Assembly: GCF_000292915.1 (NCBI RefSeq)
Contig: NC_018513.1
Location: 2,790,001 to 2,854,000 of the forward strand
Length of the DNA stretch: 64,000 bases
From: Burkholderia cepacia GG4
GTDB taxonomy: Bacteria; Pseudomonadota; Gammaproteobacteria; Burkholderiales; Burkholderiaceae
Direction: 5' to 3'
In this document: one piece after another, positions 54,536 through 63,877 of the stretch
Layout of the letters: each line of letters begins with the position of its first letter
Numbering within the stretch: position 1 is the stretch's first letter
Notes under the pieces: model-generated
Database searches by the model: none
What the model was told of the DNA's origin: nothing
What the model saw: the letters and a program-made list of their open reading frames with translations, nothing else
Program-made: the position numbers and the translations under genes

Positions 54536-55192
54536 ATGAATATCGAAAACGCGCGTTTCAACATGATCGAACAACAGATCCGGCCGTGGGACGTGCTGGA
54601 TCTGGACGTCCTGGGCCTGCTGTCGATCGTCAAGCGTGAAAATTACGTTTCGCCCGAACATCGCGATCTCGCGTTCGCGGACCTCGAACTGCCGCTGCCC
54701 GGCAGCCGCAGCAAGATGCTGTTCCCGCGCGTCGAAGCGCGCGTGCTGCAGGAACTGGCGGTCAAGAAGCACGAGAACGTGCTCGTGATCGGCGCGGGCT
54801 CCGGCTACCTGGCCGCGCTGTTCGCGCATCGCGCGCAGTCCGTGACGGCCGTCGAGATCGATCCGGCCATCGCGAAGTTCGCGGCAGACAACCTGCGCAA
54901 CGACGGCGTGACGAACGCGGAAGTCGCGCTCGGCGACGGCTCGCTCGGCTGGCCGGGCAAAGCGCCGTACGACGTGATCTGCGTCGCGGGCGGCCTGCCG
55001 GTCGTGCCGCAGCAGATGCTCGAACAGCTGAAGATCGGCGGCCGCCTGTCGGCATTCGTCGGCGGCCGTCCGGTGATGAAGGCGCAGATCATCACGCGCA
55101 TCGACGACAAGCAGTACCGTGTCGCCGACGTGTTCGAAACCTACGTCGACCACCTCGTCAACGCGATCGAACCGTCGCGCTTCAAGTTCTGA
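54536..55192 (+). CDS. pcm: Protein-L-isoaspartate O-methyltransferase-like protein
   Basis: This is a 218-residue SAM-dependent methyltransferase that should repair isoaspartyl residues. It shows NMIEQQIRPWDVLD at the N-terminus, VLVIGAGSGYLAALFAH near residue 83, and the EID acidic end of the SAM strand. The later ICVAGGLPVVPQQMLEQL resembles the conserved post-IV region. The first residues differ from E. coli Pcm, as in other beta-proteobacterial members, so the true substrate could vary. The next gene starts 12 bases later. Confidence 0.88.
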   Translation: MNIENARFNMIEQQIRPWDVLDLDVLGLLSIVKRENYVSPEHRDLAFADLELPLPGSRSKMLFPRVEARVLQELAVKKHENVLVIGAGSGYLAALFAHRAQSVTAVEIDPAIAKFAADNLRNDGVTNAEVALGDGSLGWPGKAPYDVICVAGGLPVVPQQMLEQLKIGGRLSAFVGGRPVMKAQIITRIDDKQYRVADVFETYVDHLVNAIEPSRFKF

Positions 55193-55203
55193 ACGGCGGC
55201 CCC

Positions 55204-55527
55204 ATGCAGATCCTGACGCCCGCGATGCTCGCGGAATGGCTTCGTGATCCGGCGCGCCCCGCGCCGGTCGTGCTCGACGTGCGCGAGCCGTGGGAAATCT
55301 CCACCGCACAGATCGCCGGCAGCGTGTCGATCCCGATGCAGCAGATCCCCGCGCGCAGCGAGGAGCTCGACGACGAAGCGGAAATCGTCTGCGTGTGCCA
55401 TCACGGGATGCGCAGCGCGCAGGTCGCGATGTTCCTCGAATCGCGCGGCTTCACGAAGCTGTACAACCTGCAGGGCGGCATCGACGCGTGGTCGCGCGAC
55501 GTCGATCCGTCCGTGCCGCGTTACTGA
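55204..55527 (+). CDS. Single-domain rhodanese (sulfurtransferase)
   Basis: This is a 107-residue rhodanese. It shows VLDVREPWEI near residue 24, the active loop CHHGMRS with Cys65, and the C-terminal NLQGGIDAWSRDVDPSVPRY. It should carry persulfide sulfur, but the donor and acceptor are unknown. It is probably co-transcribed with pcm and closed by the terminator at 55597-55629. Confidence 0.92.
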   Translation: MQILTPAMLAEWLRDPARPAPVVLDVREPWEISTAQIAGSVSIPMQQIPARSEELDDEAEIVCVCHHGMRSAQVAMFLESRGFTKLYNLQGGIDAWSRDVDPSVPRY

Positions 55528-55596
55528 CCTTCCCGGCGGCGCAGCACCTGCCGCCGCGCCGGCCGGCAGGTTGCCGCCGGCCGCACTGATCCGCCG

Positions 55597-55629
55597 AACG
55601 GGCGCGCATGGCGCGCCCGTTTGCATTTC
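55597..55629 (+). terminator. Intrinsic terminator after the rhodanese gene
   Basis: ACGGGCGCGC (55598-55607) pairs with GCGCGCCCGT (55611-55620) around a three-base loop. A T-containing tail TTGCATTTCC follows. Confidence 0.7.
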
Positions 55630-55646
55630 CGCCTCCGCGTCCCGCC

Positions 55647-56141
55647 CTACCCCGTTTCCGCCAGCGCATCGGCGACGATCGCGAACAGCTCGGCGACCTG
55701 CGCGTCGTCGATGATGAGCGGCGGCGAGAACGCGAGGATGTCGCCCGTCTAGCGGATCATCGCCCCCTTACTGGTAGCACCTGACGAACACGTCATACGC
55801 ACGCGCGCCCGGCTTGCCGTCGCGCGGCTTCAGCTCGACGGCGCCGACGAGGCCGAGATTGCGCCCGTCGATCACGTGCCGCGCGTCCTTCAGCGCGTGG
55901 ATCTCTCGCTCGAACAGCCGGCCGCGCGCGTAGAGATTCATCGTCGCGCACGCGGCTGCCATCGCGAGCGGGTGTCCCGAATACGTATCGCCGTGGAACA
56001 GCTCGATGCCGGCGGCGCGCCGCCGACGATCGCGTCGTGGATCGCGTCGCTCGCCGCGACCGCGCCCATCGGCACCGCCGCGTGGTTCGTGCCTTTCGCC
56101 ATCGTCGGCAGGTCGGGCGTGTTCGTGTCCGGCTGACTCAT
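55647..56141 (-). pseudogene. Class III aminotransferase remnant (C-terminal half)
   Basis: The minus strand encodes pieces of an omega-amino-acid:pyruvate-type aminotransferase in two frames. MAKGTNHAAVPMGAVAASDA corresponds to the block after the PLP lysine. After a frameshift come ELFHGDTYSGHPLAMAAACA, GLVGAVELKPRDGK and an early stop at the CYQ region. Beyond that stop the reading continues as TGDILAFSPPLIIDD and EL...ADALAETG to the natural end. The N-terminal two thirds of the gene is missing. Frameshift, stop and truncation make it nonfunctional. Confidence 0.8.
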
Positions 56142-56454
56142 GGCGGCTCCTCGTCGAGGTCCGGCGCGGCAACGCGCTGCGCCGGCGTGGTGCGAAGACA
56201 TGGGGCGCGGCGGATCGAACATCGAGTGCAGGCACCGCAACGGGGAAGACAACCGTGCACCATTTGCGCCCGCGCGAGCGCACCGCAACGGATCGCGCGT
56301 GCTGCACGACGCATCATCCGCACCGCGCCGACGCCCCGCCCCATCCCGCACAGGCACGCCAGGCGTGCATCCGCGCGACTGGCACATGCCTTGCGTAAAC
56401 CCGATGCCGACGCCACCACGGCGCACGCTCAACCAACACGTCAAGGGGAAACCG
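56142..56454. other. Regulatory region upstream of urtA
   Basis: This 313-base spacer has no gene. It carries a sigma-54 promoter at 56380-56395 and an NtrC-like half-site, GCACCATTT, at 56257-56265. The same half-site word occurs upstream of ureA. Confidence 0.65.
56380..56395 (+). promoter_or_regulatory. Sigma-54 promoter of urtABCDE
   Basis: TGGCACA-N4-TTGCG gives GG and GC separated by exactly 10 bases, the -24/-12 pattern of RpoN promoters, 59 bases before urtA. NtrC is the likely activator. Confidence 0.8.
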
Positions 56455-57762
56455 ATGAAACGTCGCAGTCTGCTGAAGTTCGGTTCGATGGCCGGTGCGC
56501 TCGCGCTGGCGGGCAAGAGTCCGTTCGCGCACGCAGCCGATGCGGGCACGGGCCCGATCAAGGTCGGCATCCTGCATTCACTGTCGGGCACGATGGCGAT
56601 CTCCGAAACGTCGCTGAAGGACACGGCGCTGATGACGATCGCCGACATCAACAAGAACGGCGGCGTGATGGGCCGCAAGCTCGAGCCGGTGGTCGTCGAC
56701 CCGGCATCGAACTGGCCGCTGTTCGCGGAGAAGGCGCGCCAGCTGCTCACGCAGGACAAGGTCGCCTGCGTGTTCGGCTGCTGGACCTCGGTGTCGCGCA
56801 AGTCGGTGCTGCCGGTGTTCGAGGAGCTGAACGGCCTGCTCTACTACCCGGTGCAGTACGAAGGCGAGGAAATGTCGCGCAACGTGTTCTACACGGGCGC
56901 CGCGCCGAACCAGCAGGCGATTCCGGCCGTCGAGTACCTGATGGGCGCGGAAGGCGGCAGCGCGAAGCGCTTCTTCCTGCTCGGCACCGACTACGTGTAT
57001 CCGCGCACGACCAACAAGATCCTGCGCGCGTTCCTGAAATCGAAGGGCGTGAAGGATGCCGACATTCAGGAGGTCTACACACCGTTCGGCCATAGCGACT
57101 ACCAGACCATCGTCGCGAACATCAAGAACTTCTCGCAAGGCGGCAAGACGACCGTGATCTCGACGATCAACGGCGACTCGAACGTGCCGTTCTACAAGGA
57201 ACTCGGCAACCAGGGGATCAAGGCGACCGACGTGCCGGTGGTCGCATTCTCGGTCGGCGAGGAAGAGCTGCGCGGGATCGACACGAAGCCGCTCGTCGGC
57301 CACCTCGCCGCGTGGAACTACTTCATGTCGGTGAAGAACCCGACCAACACGAAGTTCAAGGACCAGTTCGCCGCGTGGGTGAAGGCGAACAACCTGCCGG
57401 GCGGCGCGAAGCGCGTGACCAACGACCCGATGGAGGCGACCTACGTGGGCATCCACATGTGGAAGCAGGCCGTCGAGAAAGCGAAGAGCACCGACGTCGA
57501 CAAGGTGCGCGTCGCGATGATCGGCCAGACCGTCGCCGCGCCGTCGGGCTTCACGCTCGCGATGGACGGCAATCATCACCTGCACAAGCCGGTGATGATC
57601 GGCGAGATTCGCGGCGACGGCCAGTTCAACGTCGTGTGGAAGACGAAGACGGCCGTGCGCGCGCAGCCGTGGAGCCCGTTCATCGCAGGCAACCAGGGCA
57701 AGCCGGACATCGTCAGCTCGATTCCGGCGTTCCTGCGCCGGCAGCGCGCAGCGCTCGCCTGA
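56455..57762 (+). CDS. urtA: Urea ABC transporter substrate-binding protein
   Basis: This is a 435-residue periplasmic binding protein. MKRRSLLKFGSMAGALALAG carries a twin-Arg (Tat-type) signal ending near AHA. The mature part opens PIKVGILHSLSGTMAISE, the UrtA/AmiC-like fold, and the ligand region holds CWTSVSRKSVLPV and YYPVQYEGEE. It captures urea for UrtBCDE. The start at 56455 has AGGGGAA upstream. The gene follows an RpoN promoter, so nitrogen limitation likely induces it. Confidence 0.95.
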   Translation: MKRRSLLKFGSMAGALALAGKSPFAHAADAGTGPIKVGILHSLSGTMAISETSLKDTALMTIADINKNGGVMGRKLEPVVVDPASNWPLFAEKARQLLTQDKVACVFGCWTSVSRKSVLPVFEELNGLLYYPVQYEGEEMSRNVFYTGAAPNQQAIPAVEYLMGAEGGSAKRFFLLGTDYVYPRTTNKILRAFLKSKGVKDADIQEVYTPFGHSDYQTIVANIKNFSQGGKTTVISTINGDSNVPFYKELGNQGIKATDVPVVAFSVGEEELRGIDTKPLVGHLAAWNYFMSVKNPTNTKFKDQFAAWVKANNLPGGAKRVTNDPMEATYVGIHMWKQAVEKAKSTDVDKVRVAMIGQTVAAPSGFTLAMDGNHHLHKPVMIGEIRGDGQFNVVWKTKTAVRAQPWSPFIAGNQGKPDIVSSIPAFLRRQRAALA

Positions 57763-57768
57763 TGCGAT

Positions 57769-57800
57769 GCGGAGCGCCCCCGCACGGCGTGGCGCTCCGC
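57769..57800 (+). promoter_or_regulatory. Intercistronic hairpin between urtA and urtB
   Basis: GCGGAGCGCC (57769-57778) pairs perfectly with GGCGCTCCGC (57791-57800), starting six bases after the urtA stop, with no T-run. As after gtsA, it may stabilise the binding-protein message. Confidence 0.6.
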
Positions 57801-57901
57801 TCGCACACCGATGCCGGTGCGCCGCCGCGATTGCTGACGCACCGCATGCGCCCGCACACCGTTGCACGAATGTGCTTTCCCACGCCCGACAGGATGTCCC
57901 G

Positions 57902-59521
57902 ATGCCTACACGCTTTCGCCGCGCCGCCGTCGCGGTCGTCGCCTGTGCCGCGCTTGCCGGTGCGCTGCCGCGCGCCGCGTTTGCACTGACGGCCGCCGAT
58001 ACCGCCGCGCTCGCCGGCGACGACTTCGACGCGAAAACGGCCGCGATCGAACGGCTCGCCACCGATCCCGATCCGCGCGCCGTCGCCGTGCTCAATGCAT
58101 TGTCGACCGGCGACGCGCTCGCGACCGGCGACGCTCGCCTGCTGATCCAGACCGGTGACACCGCGCACGACGCGCTCACGCAGGCCGCGACGCCGGCCGG
58201 CGACGCGCAGCCGGTGATGCTGAACAACCTGCTGCGCACGAAAATCGCCGGCGCGCTGTCGGGGCTCGCCCTCGCGTCGCCCGATGTCACTACGCGACGC
58301 GACGCGATCGATACCCTGCTGAAGTCGCCCGACCCGACGCTCCAGCCGATGATCGACCGCGCGCGGGCGAAGGAGACCGATCCGGCATTGAAGCGCCGCC
58401 TCGATGCGCTGTGGGCGATCGCCGCGTTGCACGATGCCGATCCGGCGATGCGTCTCGACGCCGTACAGGTCGTCGCCGCGCGCCGCGATCTCGACATGAT
58501 CGAACAGTTGCGCCCGCTCGTCGCGAAGAACCCGGACGGCAGCGACGCGGAGCCCGACGCGCGCGTGCGCGAAGCCGCGCAGCAAGGTCTCGAGGCGTTG
58601 CACGCGTTGCAGCGCCGCGGCGAGATCGCCGGCACCGTGTTCGCAGGCCTGTCGCTCGGCAGCGTGCTGCTGCTCGCGGCGCTCGGCCTCGCGATCACGT
58701 ACGGGCTGATCGGCGTGATCAACATGGCGCACGGCGAATTCCTGATGATCGGTGCGTACGCAACCTATGTCGTGCAGACGCTGATCCAGCGCTATGCGCC
58801 GGCCGCGTTCGACTGGTATCCGCTCGTCGCGGTACCCGCGTCGTTCGCGGCGGCCGCGCTGGTCGGCATCGTGCTCGAACGGCTCGTGCTGCGGCACCTG
58901 TACGGCCGCCCGCTCGAAACGCTGCTCGCGACCTTCGGCGTGAGCCTGATCCTGATCCAGGCGACGCGCATGCTGTTCGGCGCGCAGAACGTGCAGGTCG
59001 TGAACCCGTCGTGGATGAGCGGCGGCGTGACCGTGATGCAGAACCTGATCCTGCCGTACAACCGGCTCGCGATCCTCGCGTTCGCGCTCGCGGTCGTGTT
59101 CGTGGCGTGGGCGGTGCTGACGAAGACGCGGCTCGGCCTGTTCGTGCGCGCGGTCACGCAGAACCGCCGGATGGCCGCATGCGTCGGCGTGAAGACCGCG
59201 CGCGTCGACGCGTATGCGTTCGCGTTCGGCGCAGGCATCGCGGGCCTCGGCGGCTGCGCGCTGTCGCAGATCGGCAATGTGGGCCCGGACCTCGGGCAGA
59301 ACTACATCATTGATTCGTTCATGGCGGTCGTGCTCGGCGGCGTCGGACAGATCGCCGGCACCGTGCTCGGCGGCTTCGGGCTCGGCCTCGTCAGCAAGGC
59401 GATCGAGCCGTTCTGGGGCGCCGTGCTCGCGAAGATCGCGGTGCTCGTGATGATCGTGCTGTTCATCCAGAAACGTCCGCAGGGCATGTTCGCCCCGAAG
59501 GGACGCAGCGCGGAGGCGTGA
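57902..59521 (+). CDS. urtB: Urea ABC transporter permease UrtB
   Basis: This is a 539-residue branched-chain-type permease with a signal-like N-terminus (FRRAAVAVVACAALAGALP). An extra-cytoplasmic helical domain of about 230 residues follows. The membrane domain then has FAGLSLGSVLLLAALGLAITYG, GVINMAHGEFLMIGAY and the C-terminal GGVGQIAGTVLGG. The long N-terminal domain is typical of UrtB and distinguishes it from LivH. The start at 57902 is the first ATG with a signal sequence. Confidence 0.93.
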   Translation: MPTRFRRAAVAVVACAALAGALPRAAFALTAADTAALAGDDFDAKTAAIERLATDPDPRAVAVLNALSTGDALATGDARLLIQTGDTAHDALTQAATPAGDAQPVMLNNLLRTKIAGALSGLALASPDVTTRRDAIDTLLKSPDPTLQPMIDRARAKETDPALKRRLDALWAIAALHDADPAMRLDAVQVVAARRDLDMIEQLRPLVAKNPDGSDAEPDARVREAAQQGLEALHALQRRGEIAGTVFAGLSLGSVLLLAALGLAITYGLIGVINMAHGEFLMIGAYATYVVQTLIQRYAPAAFDWYPLVAVPASFAAAALVGIVLERLVLRHLYGRPLETLLATFGVSLILIQATRMLFGAQNVQVVNPSWMSGGVTVMQNLILPYNRLAILAFALAVVFVAWAVLTKTRLGLFVRAVTQNRRMAACVGVKTARVDAYAFAFGAGIAGLGGCALSQIGNVGPDLGQNYIIDSFMAVVLGGVGQIAGTVLGGFGLGLVSKAIEPFWGAVLAKIAVLVMIVLFIQKRPQGMFAPKGRSAEA

Positions 59522-59522
59522 C

Positions 59523-60710
59523 ATGACTTCATTCACCGATTCGTTGTCGAACCCGGTCGCCGACGCGCCGAAACCCGCTGCCGCCGCGCGCGCGGAGGAA
59601 AGATTCGCGCTCGGCCTGCCGCCGCGCCCCGCGCTGCTGTCGCGCCGCGCGTGGCTCGCGCTCGTCGCGCTATGCATCGCGATCGGCGTCGGCGTGCCGC
59701 TGGCCGCGCTGGTCGCGCCCGAATCGAGCGCGTTCCACCTTTCCGCGTATGCGATGACGCTTGCCGGCAAGCTGATGTGCTACGCGATCGCCGCGCTCGC
59801 GCTCGATCTCGTCTGGGGCTACTGCGGGATCCTCAGCCTCGGCCACGGGCTGTTCTTCGCGCTCGGCGGCTATGCGATCGGCATGTACCTGATGCGCGAG
59901 ATCGGCCGCGACGGCAAGTACGGCAGCGACCTGCCCGACTTCATGGTGTTCCTCGACTGGCATCAGCTGCCGTGGTACTGGAGCGGCACCCAGCATCTCG
60001 GGTGGGCGCTCGCGCTGGTCGTGCTGGTGCCGGCCGTGCTCGCGTGGGTGTTCGGCTTCTTCACGTTCCGCTCGCGCGTGAAGGGCGTATACCTGTCGAT
60101 CATCACGCAGGCGCTGACGTTCGCCGCGATGCTGCTGTTCTTTCGCAACGAGACGGGCTTCGGCGGCAACAACGGCTTCACCGACTTCAAGCGCATCGCG
60201 GGGTTTCCGATCACGTCGCCCGGCACGCGCACGGTGCTGTTGCTGCTGACCTTCGCGACGCTCGTGCTCGCGTTCGTCGCCGCGCGCGCGATCGTCACCA
60301 GCAAGCTCGGGCGCGTGGTCACCGCGGTGCGCGACGGCGAGACGCGGCTGATGTTCCTCGGCTACAGCCCGCTCGCGTACAAGCTGTTCGTGTGGACGCT
60401 GTCGGCCGTGCTGTGCGGGATCGCAGGCGCGCTGTACGTGCCGCAGGTCGGCATCATCAATCCCGGCGAGATGTCGCCCGGCAACTCGATCGAAATGGCG
60501 ATCTGGGTCGCGGTGGGCGGGCGCGGCACGCTGATCGGGCCGATCGTCGGCGCGTTCGCGGTGAACGGCGCGAAGAGTTTCTTCACCGCGTACTTCGCCG
60601 AATACTGGCTGTTCTTTCTCGGCCTGATCTTCGTGCTCGTGCCGCTGCTGCTGCCGCGCGGCATCATGGGCCTCGTCGACACGCTGCTCGCAAAGGGGAA
60701 ACGGAGATGA
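59523..60710 (+). CDS. urtC: Urea ABC transporter permease UrtC
   Basis: This is a 395-residue LivM-type permease. It shows CYAIAALALDLVWGYCGILSLGHGLFFALGGYAIG near residues 80-115, the hallmark of the family. The C-terminal GRGTLIGPIVGAFAVNGAKS is the ATPase-docking region. It starts one base after urtB and overlaps urtD by four. Confidence 0.94.
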   Translation: MTSFTDSLSNPVADAPKPAAAARAEERFALGLPPRPALLSRRAWLALVALCIAIGVGVPLAALVAPESSAFHLSAYAMTLAGKLMCYAIAALALDLVWGYCGILSLGHGLFFALGGYAIGMYLMREIGRDGKYGSDLPDFMVFLDWHQLPWYWSGTQHLGWALALVVLVPAVLAWVFGFFTFRSRVKGVYLSIITQALTFAAMLLFFRNETGFGGNNGFTDFKRIAGFPITSPGTRTVLLLLTFATLVLAFVAARAIVTSKLGRVVTAVRDGETRLMFLGYSPLAYKLFVWTLSAVLCGIAGALYVPQVGIINPGEMSPGNSIEMAIWVAVGGRGTLIGPIVGAFAVNGAKSFFTAYFAEYWLFFLGLIFVLVPLLLPRGIMGLVDTLLAKGKRR

Positions 60711-61564
60711 ACGGCACGGCCCTCTACCAGTTCATGCCACCGACCGAAGACGATGTGCTGGCCGTCAGCGGCAGCGCATCGATGGGCCGCGTGGTGCCGC
60801 CCGGGATCGACACGTCGCACGGCACGATCCTCTACCTCGAGGACATCGAGGTCAGCTTCGACGGCTTTCGCGCGCTGAACAAGCTGTCGCTCGCAATCGA
60901 CGCCGGCGAGCTGCGCTGCGTGATCGGTCCGAACGGTGCGGGCAAGACGACGATGATGGACGTGATCACCGGCAAGACGCGCCCGGATGCGGGCAAGGTG
61001 TTTCTCGGCCAGACCATCGACCTCGCGCGGATGAACGAACCGGAAATCGCGCGCGCGGGCATCGGTCGCAAGTTCCAGAAGCCGACCGTGTTCGAACAGC
61101 ATCCGGTGTGGGAAAACCTCGAACTGGCGATGCAGACCGACAAGGGCTGGCTCGCGTCGCTGCGCGCGCGGCTCGACCGCACCGCGCAGGCGAAGATCGA
61201 GGAGACGCTCGCGCTGATCGGCCTCGAAAGCGACGCGTATCGCGCGGCCGGCGAGCTGTCGCACGGACAGAAGCAGCGGCTCGAGATCGGCATGCTGCTG
61301 ATGCAGCGCCCTGCCCTGTTGCTGCTCGACGAGCCGGCGGCAGGGATGACCGATCACGAGACGATGGAACTGGCCGCGCTGCTCAACACGCTGCGCGGCA
61401 CCTGCTCGCTGATGGTCGTCGAGCACGACATGGCGTTCGTCGCGGCGCTCGCGGGCGACACGGGCCGCGTGACGGTAATGGCCGAAGGCGCGGTGCTCGC
61501 GCATGGCACGCTCGACCAGGTCAAGCGCGATGACGCGGTGATCGAGTCCTACCTCGGACGGTAA
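60707..61564 (+). CDS. urtD: Urea ABC transporter ATPase UrtD
   Basis: This is a 285-residue ATPase. It has Walker A GPNGAGKTT near residue 75, the signature LSHGQKQRLEIGMLLMQ and Walker B LLLLDEPAAGMTD, the LivG branch. The first about 40 residues before the ATPase domain are an extension absent from LivG. The start overlaps the urtC stop (ATGA). Confidence 0.94.
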   Translation: MNGTALYQFMPPTEDDVLAVSGSASMGRVVPPGIDTSHGTILYLEDIEVSFDGFRALNKLSLAIDAGELRCVIGPNGAGKTTMMDVITGKTRPDAGKVFLGQTIDLARMNEPEIARAGIGRKFQKPTVFEQHPVWENLELAMQTDKGWLASLRARLDRTAQAKIEETLALIGLESDAYRAAGELSHGQKQRLEIGMLLMQRPALLLLDEPAAGMTDHETMELAALLNTLRGTCSLMVVEHDMAFVAALAGDTGRVTVMAEGAVLAHGTLDQVKRDDAVIESYLGR

Positions 61565-61568
61565 TGCA

Positions 61569-62261
61569 ATGCTGAAGATCGATGCACTGAACCAGTACTA
61601 CGGCGGCAGCCATATCCTGCGCAACGTGAACCTCGCCGCCGACGACGGCAAGCTCACCGTGCTGCTCGGCCGCAACGGCGTCGGCAAGAGCACGCTGCTG
61701 CGCTGCCTGATGGGCGTCGTCGCGGCGAAGAGCGGCAGCGTGTCGTGGCGCGGCACGCCGCTCGGCACGCTGCCGCCGTACGCGCGCGTCGCGGCCGGGC
61801 TCGCCTACGTGCCGCAGGGCCGCGACATCTTTCCGCGCTTGACCGTCGAGGAGAACCTGCTGGTCGGCGCGGCCAGCCGCAAGGCGCCGTCAACGGTGCC
61901 AGACCGCATCTACGACCTGTTCCCGGTCCTGAAGGACATGCGCGCACGGCGCGGCGGCGACCTGTCGGGCGGCCAGCAACAGCAGCTCGCGATCGGCCGT
62001 GCGCTGATGAGCGAGCCGCAGTTGCTGATCCTCGACGAGCCGACCGAGGGCATCCAGCCGTCGATCATCCAGGACATCGGCCGCACGCTGCGCCAGCTCG
62101 TCGACGAGTCGAAGATGACCGTGCTGCTCGTCGAGCAGTATTACGATTTCGCGCGCTCGATCGCGGACCATTACTGGGTGATGAGCCGTGGCGAGGTCAT
62201 TGCGGGCGGCGATGCACGGGACATGGAGACGAACGGCGTGCGCGAGCTGATCGCGGTGTAG
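61569..62261 (+). CDS. urtE: Urea ABC transporter ATPase UrtE
   Basis: This is a 230-residue ATPase of the LivF branch. It has Walker A GRNGVGKSTLLR near residue 33, the signature LSGGQQQQLAIGRAL and Walker B LLILDEPTEGIQP. The GRNGVGKS and TEGIQP forms are typical of UrtE. It is the last gene of the urea-uptake operon, 186 bases before ureD. Confidence 0.95.
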   Translation: MLKIDALNQYYGGSHILRNVNLAADDGKLTVLLGRNGVGKSTLLRCLMGVVAAKSGSVSWRGTPLGTLPPYARVAAGLAYVPQGRDIFPRLTVEENLLVGAASRKAPSTVPDRIYDLFPVLKDMRARRGGDLSGGQQQQLAIGRALMSEPQLLILDEPTEGIQPSIIQDIGRTLRQLVDESKMTVLLVEQYYDFARSIADHYWVMSRGEVIAGGDARDMETNGVRELIAV

Positions 62262-63323
<1,062 letters not shown>

Positions 63324-63340
63324 GCACACGCAGCACGGCA

Positions 63341-63357
63341 CGCACCATTTCGGCGCA
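63341..63357 (+). promoter_or_regulatory. NtrC-like dyad, distal copy
   Basis: GCAC-N7-GCGC differs by one base from the NtrC core GCAC-N7-GTGC. It lies 53 bases upstream of the better copy at 63394-63410. Confidence 0.45.
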
Positions 63358-63393
63358 GCGCCGCCGCCCGCGCTGCATGCGATTCACGCAGCG

Positions 63394-63410
63394 CGCACCA
63401 CGACCGTGCA
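63394..63410 (+). promoter_or_regulatory. NtrC-like binding site upstream of ureA
   Basis: GCAC-N7-GTGC followed by A matches the enteric NtrC dyad core exactly. It ends 21 bases before the -24 element; NtrC sites are usually farther away, so the distal copy may matter more. Confidence 0.6.
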
Positions 63411-63431
63411 TCGCCCCGCGCTCCGCCGGCA

Positions 63432-63447
63432 TGGCACGCCCCTTGCT
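63432..63447 (+). promoter_or_regulatory. Sigma-54 promoter of the urease structural genes
   Basis: TGGCACG-N4-TTGCT is a full consensus RpoN promoter with GG and GC 10 bases apart. It lies 114 bases upstream of ureA. Confidence 0.88.
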
Positions 63448-63561
63448 GCTTACATAGCGAATACACGACGCACCGAAATCGGCGCGGTGCTACGATGAAG
63501 CGCGCCTCCGCCGCAACCCTGCGCATCGATAACAATTACGTTTTCCTGAACGATTGCCTTC

Positions 63562-63864
63562 ATGAAACTGACTCCCCGAGAAAAGGACAAGCTGCTGATC
63601 TTCACGGCGGCGCTGCTGGCCGAGCGCCGTCGCGCGCGCGGCCTGAAGCTCAACTATCCGGAAGCGGTCGCGTTCATCACCGCCGCGCTGATGGAAGCCG
63701 CACGCGACGGCCGCACTGTCGCCGAGGTGATGCACTACGGCACGACGCTGCTCACGCGCGACGACGTGATGGAAGGCGTGCCGGAGATGATCCCCGACAT
63801 CCAGGTCGAGGCGACCTTCCCCGACGGTACCAAGCTCGTCACCGTCCACCACCCGATTCCGTGA
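63562..63864 (+). CDS. ureA: Urease gamma subunit
   Basis: This is a 100-residue structural subunit of urease. It shows [20 protein letters not shown] and [25 protein letters not shown], then a C-terminal [18 protein letters not shown]. It packs with the beta and alpha subunits and has no catalytic residues of its own. It is preceded by the RpoN promoter and followed after 13 bases by ureB. Confidence 0.97.
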   Translation: MKLTPREKDKLLIFTAALLAERRRARGLKLNYPEAVAFITAALMEAARDGRTVAEVMHYGTTLLTRDDVMEGVPEMIPDIQVEATFPDGTKLVTVHHPIP

Positions 63865-63877
63865 CCGAGGTACGCGC

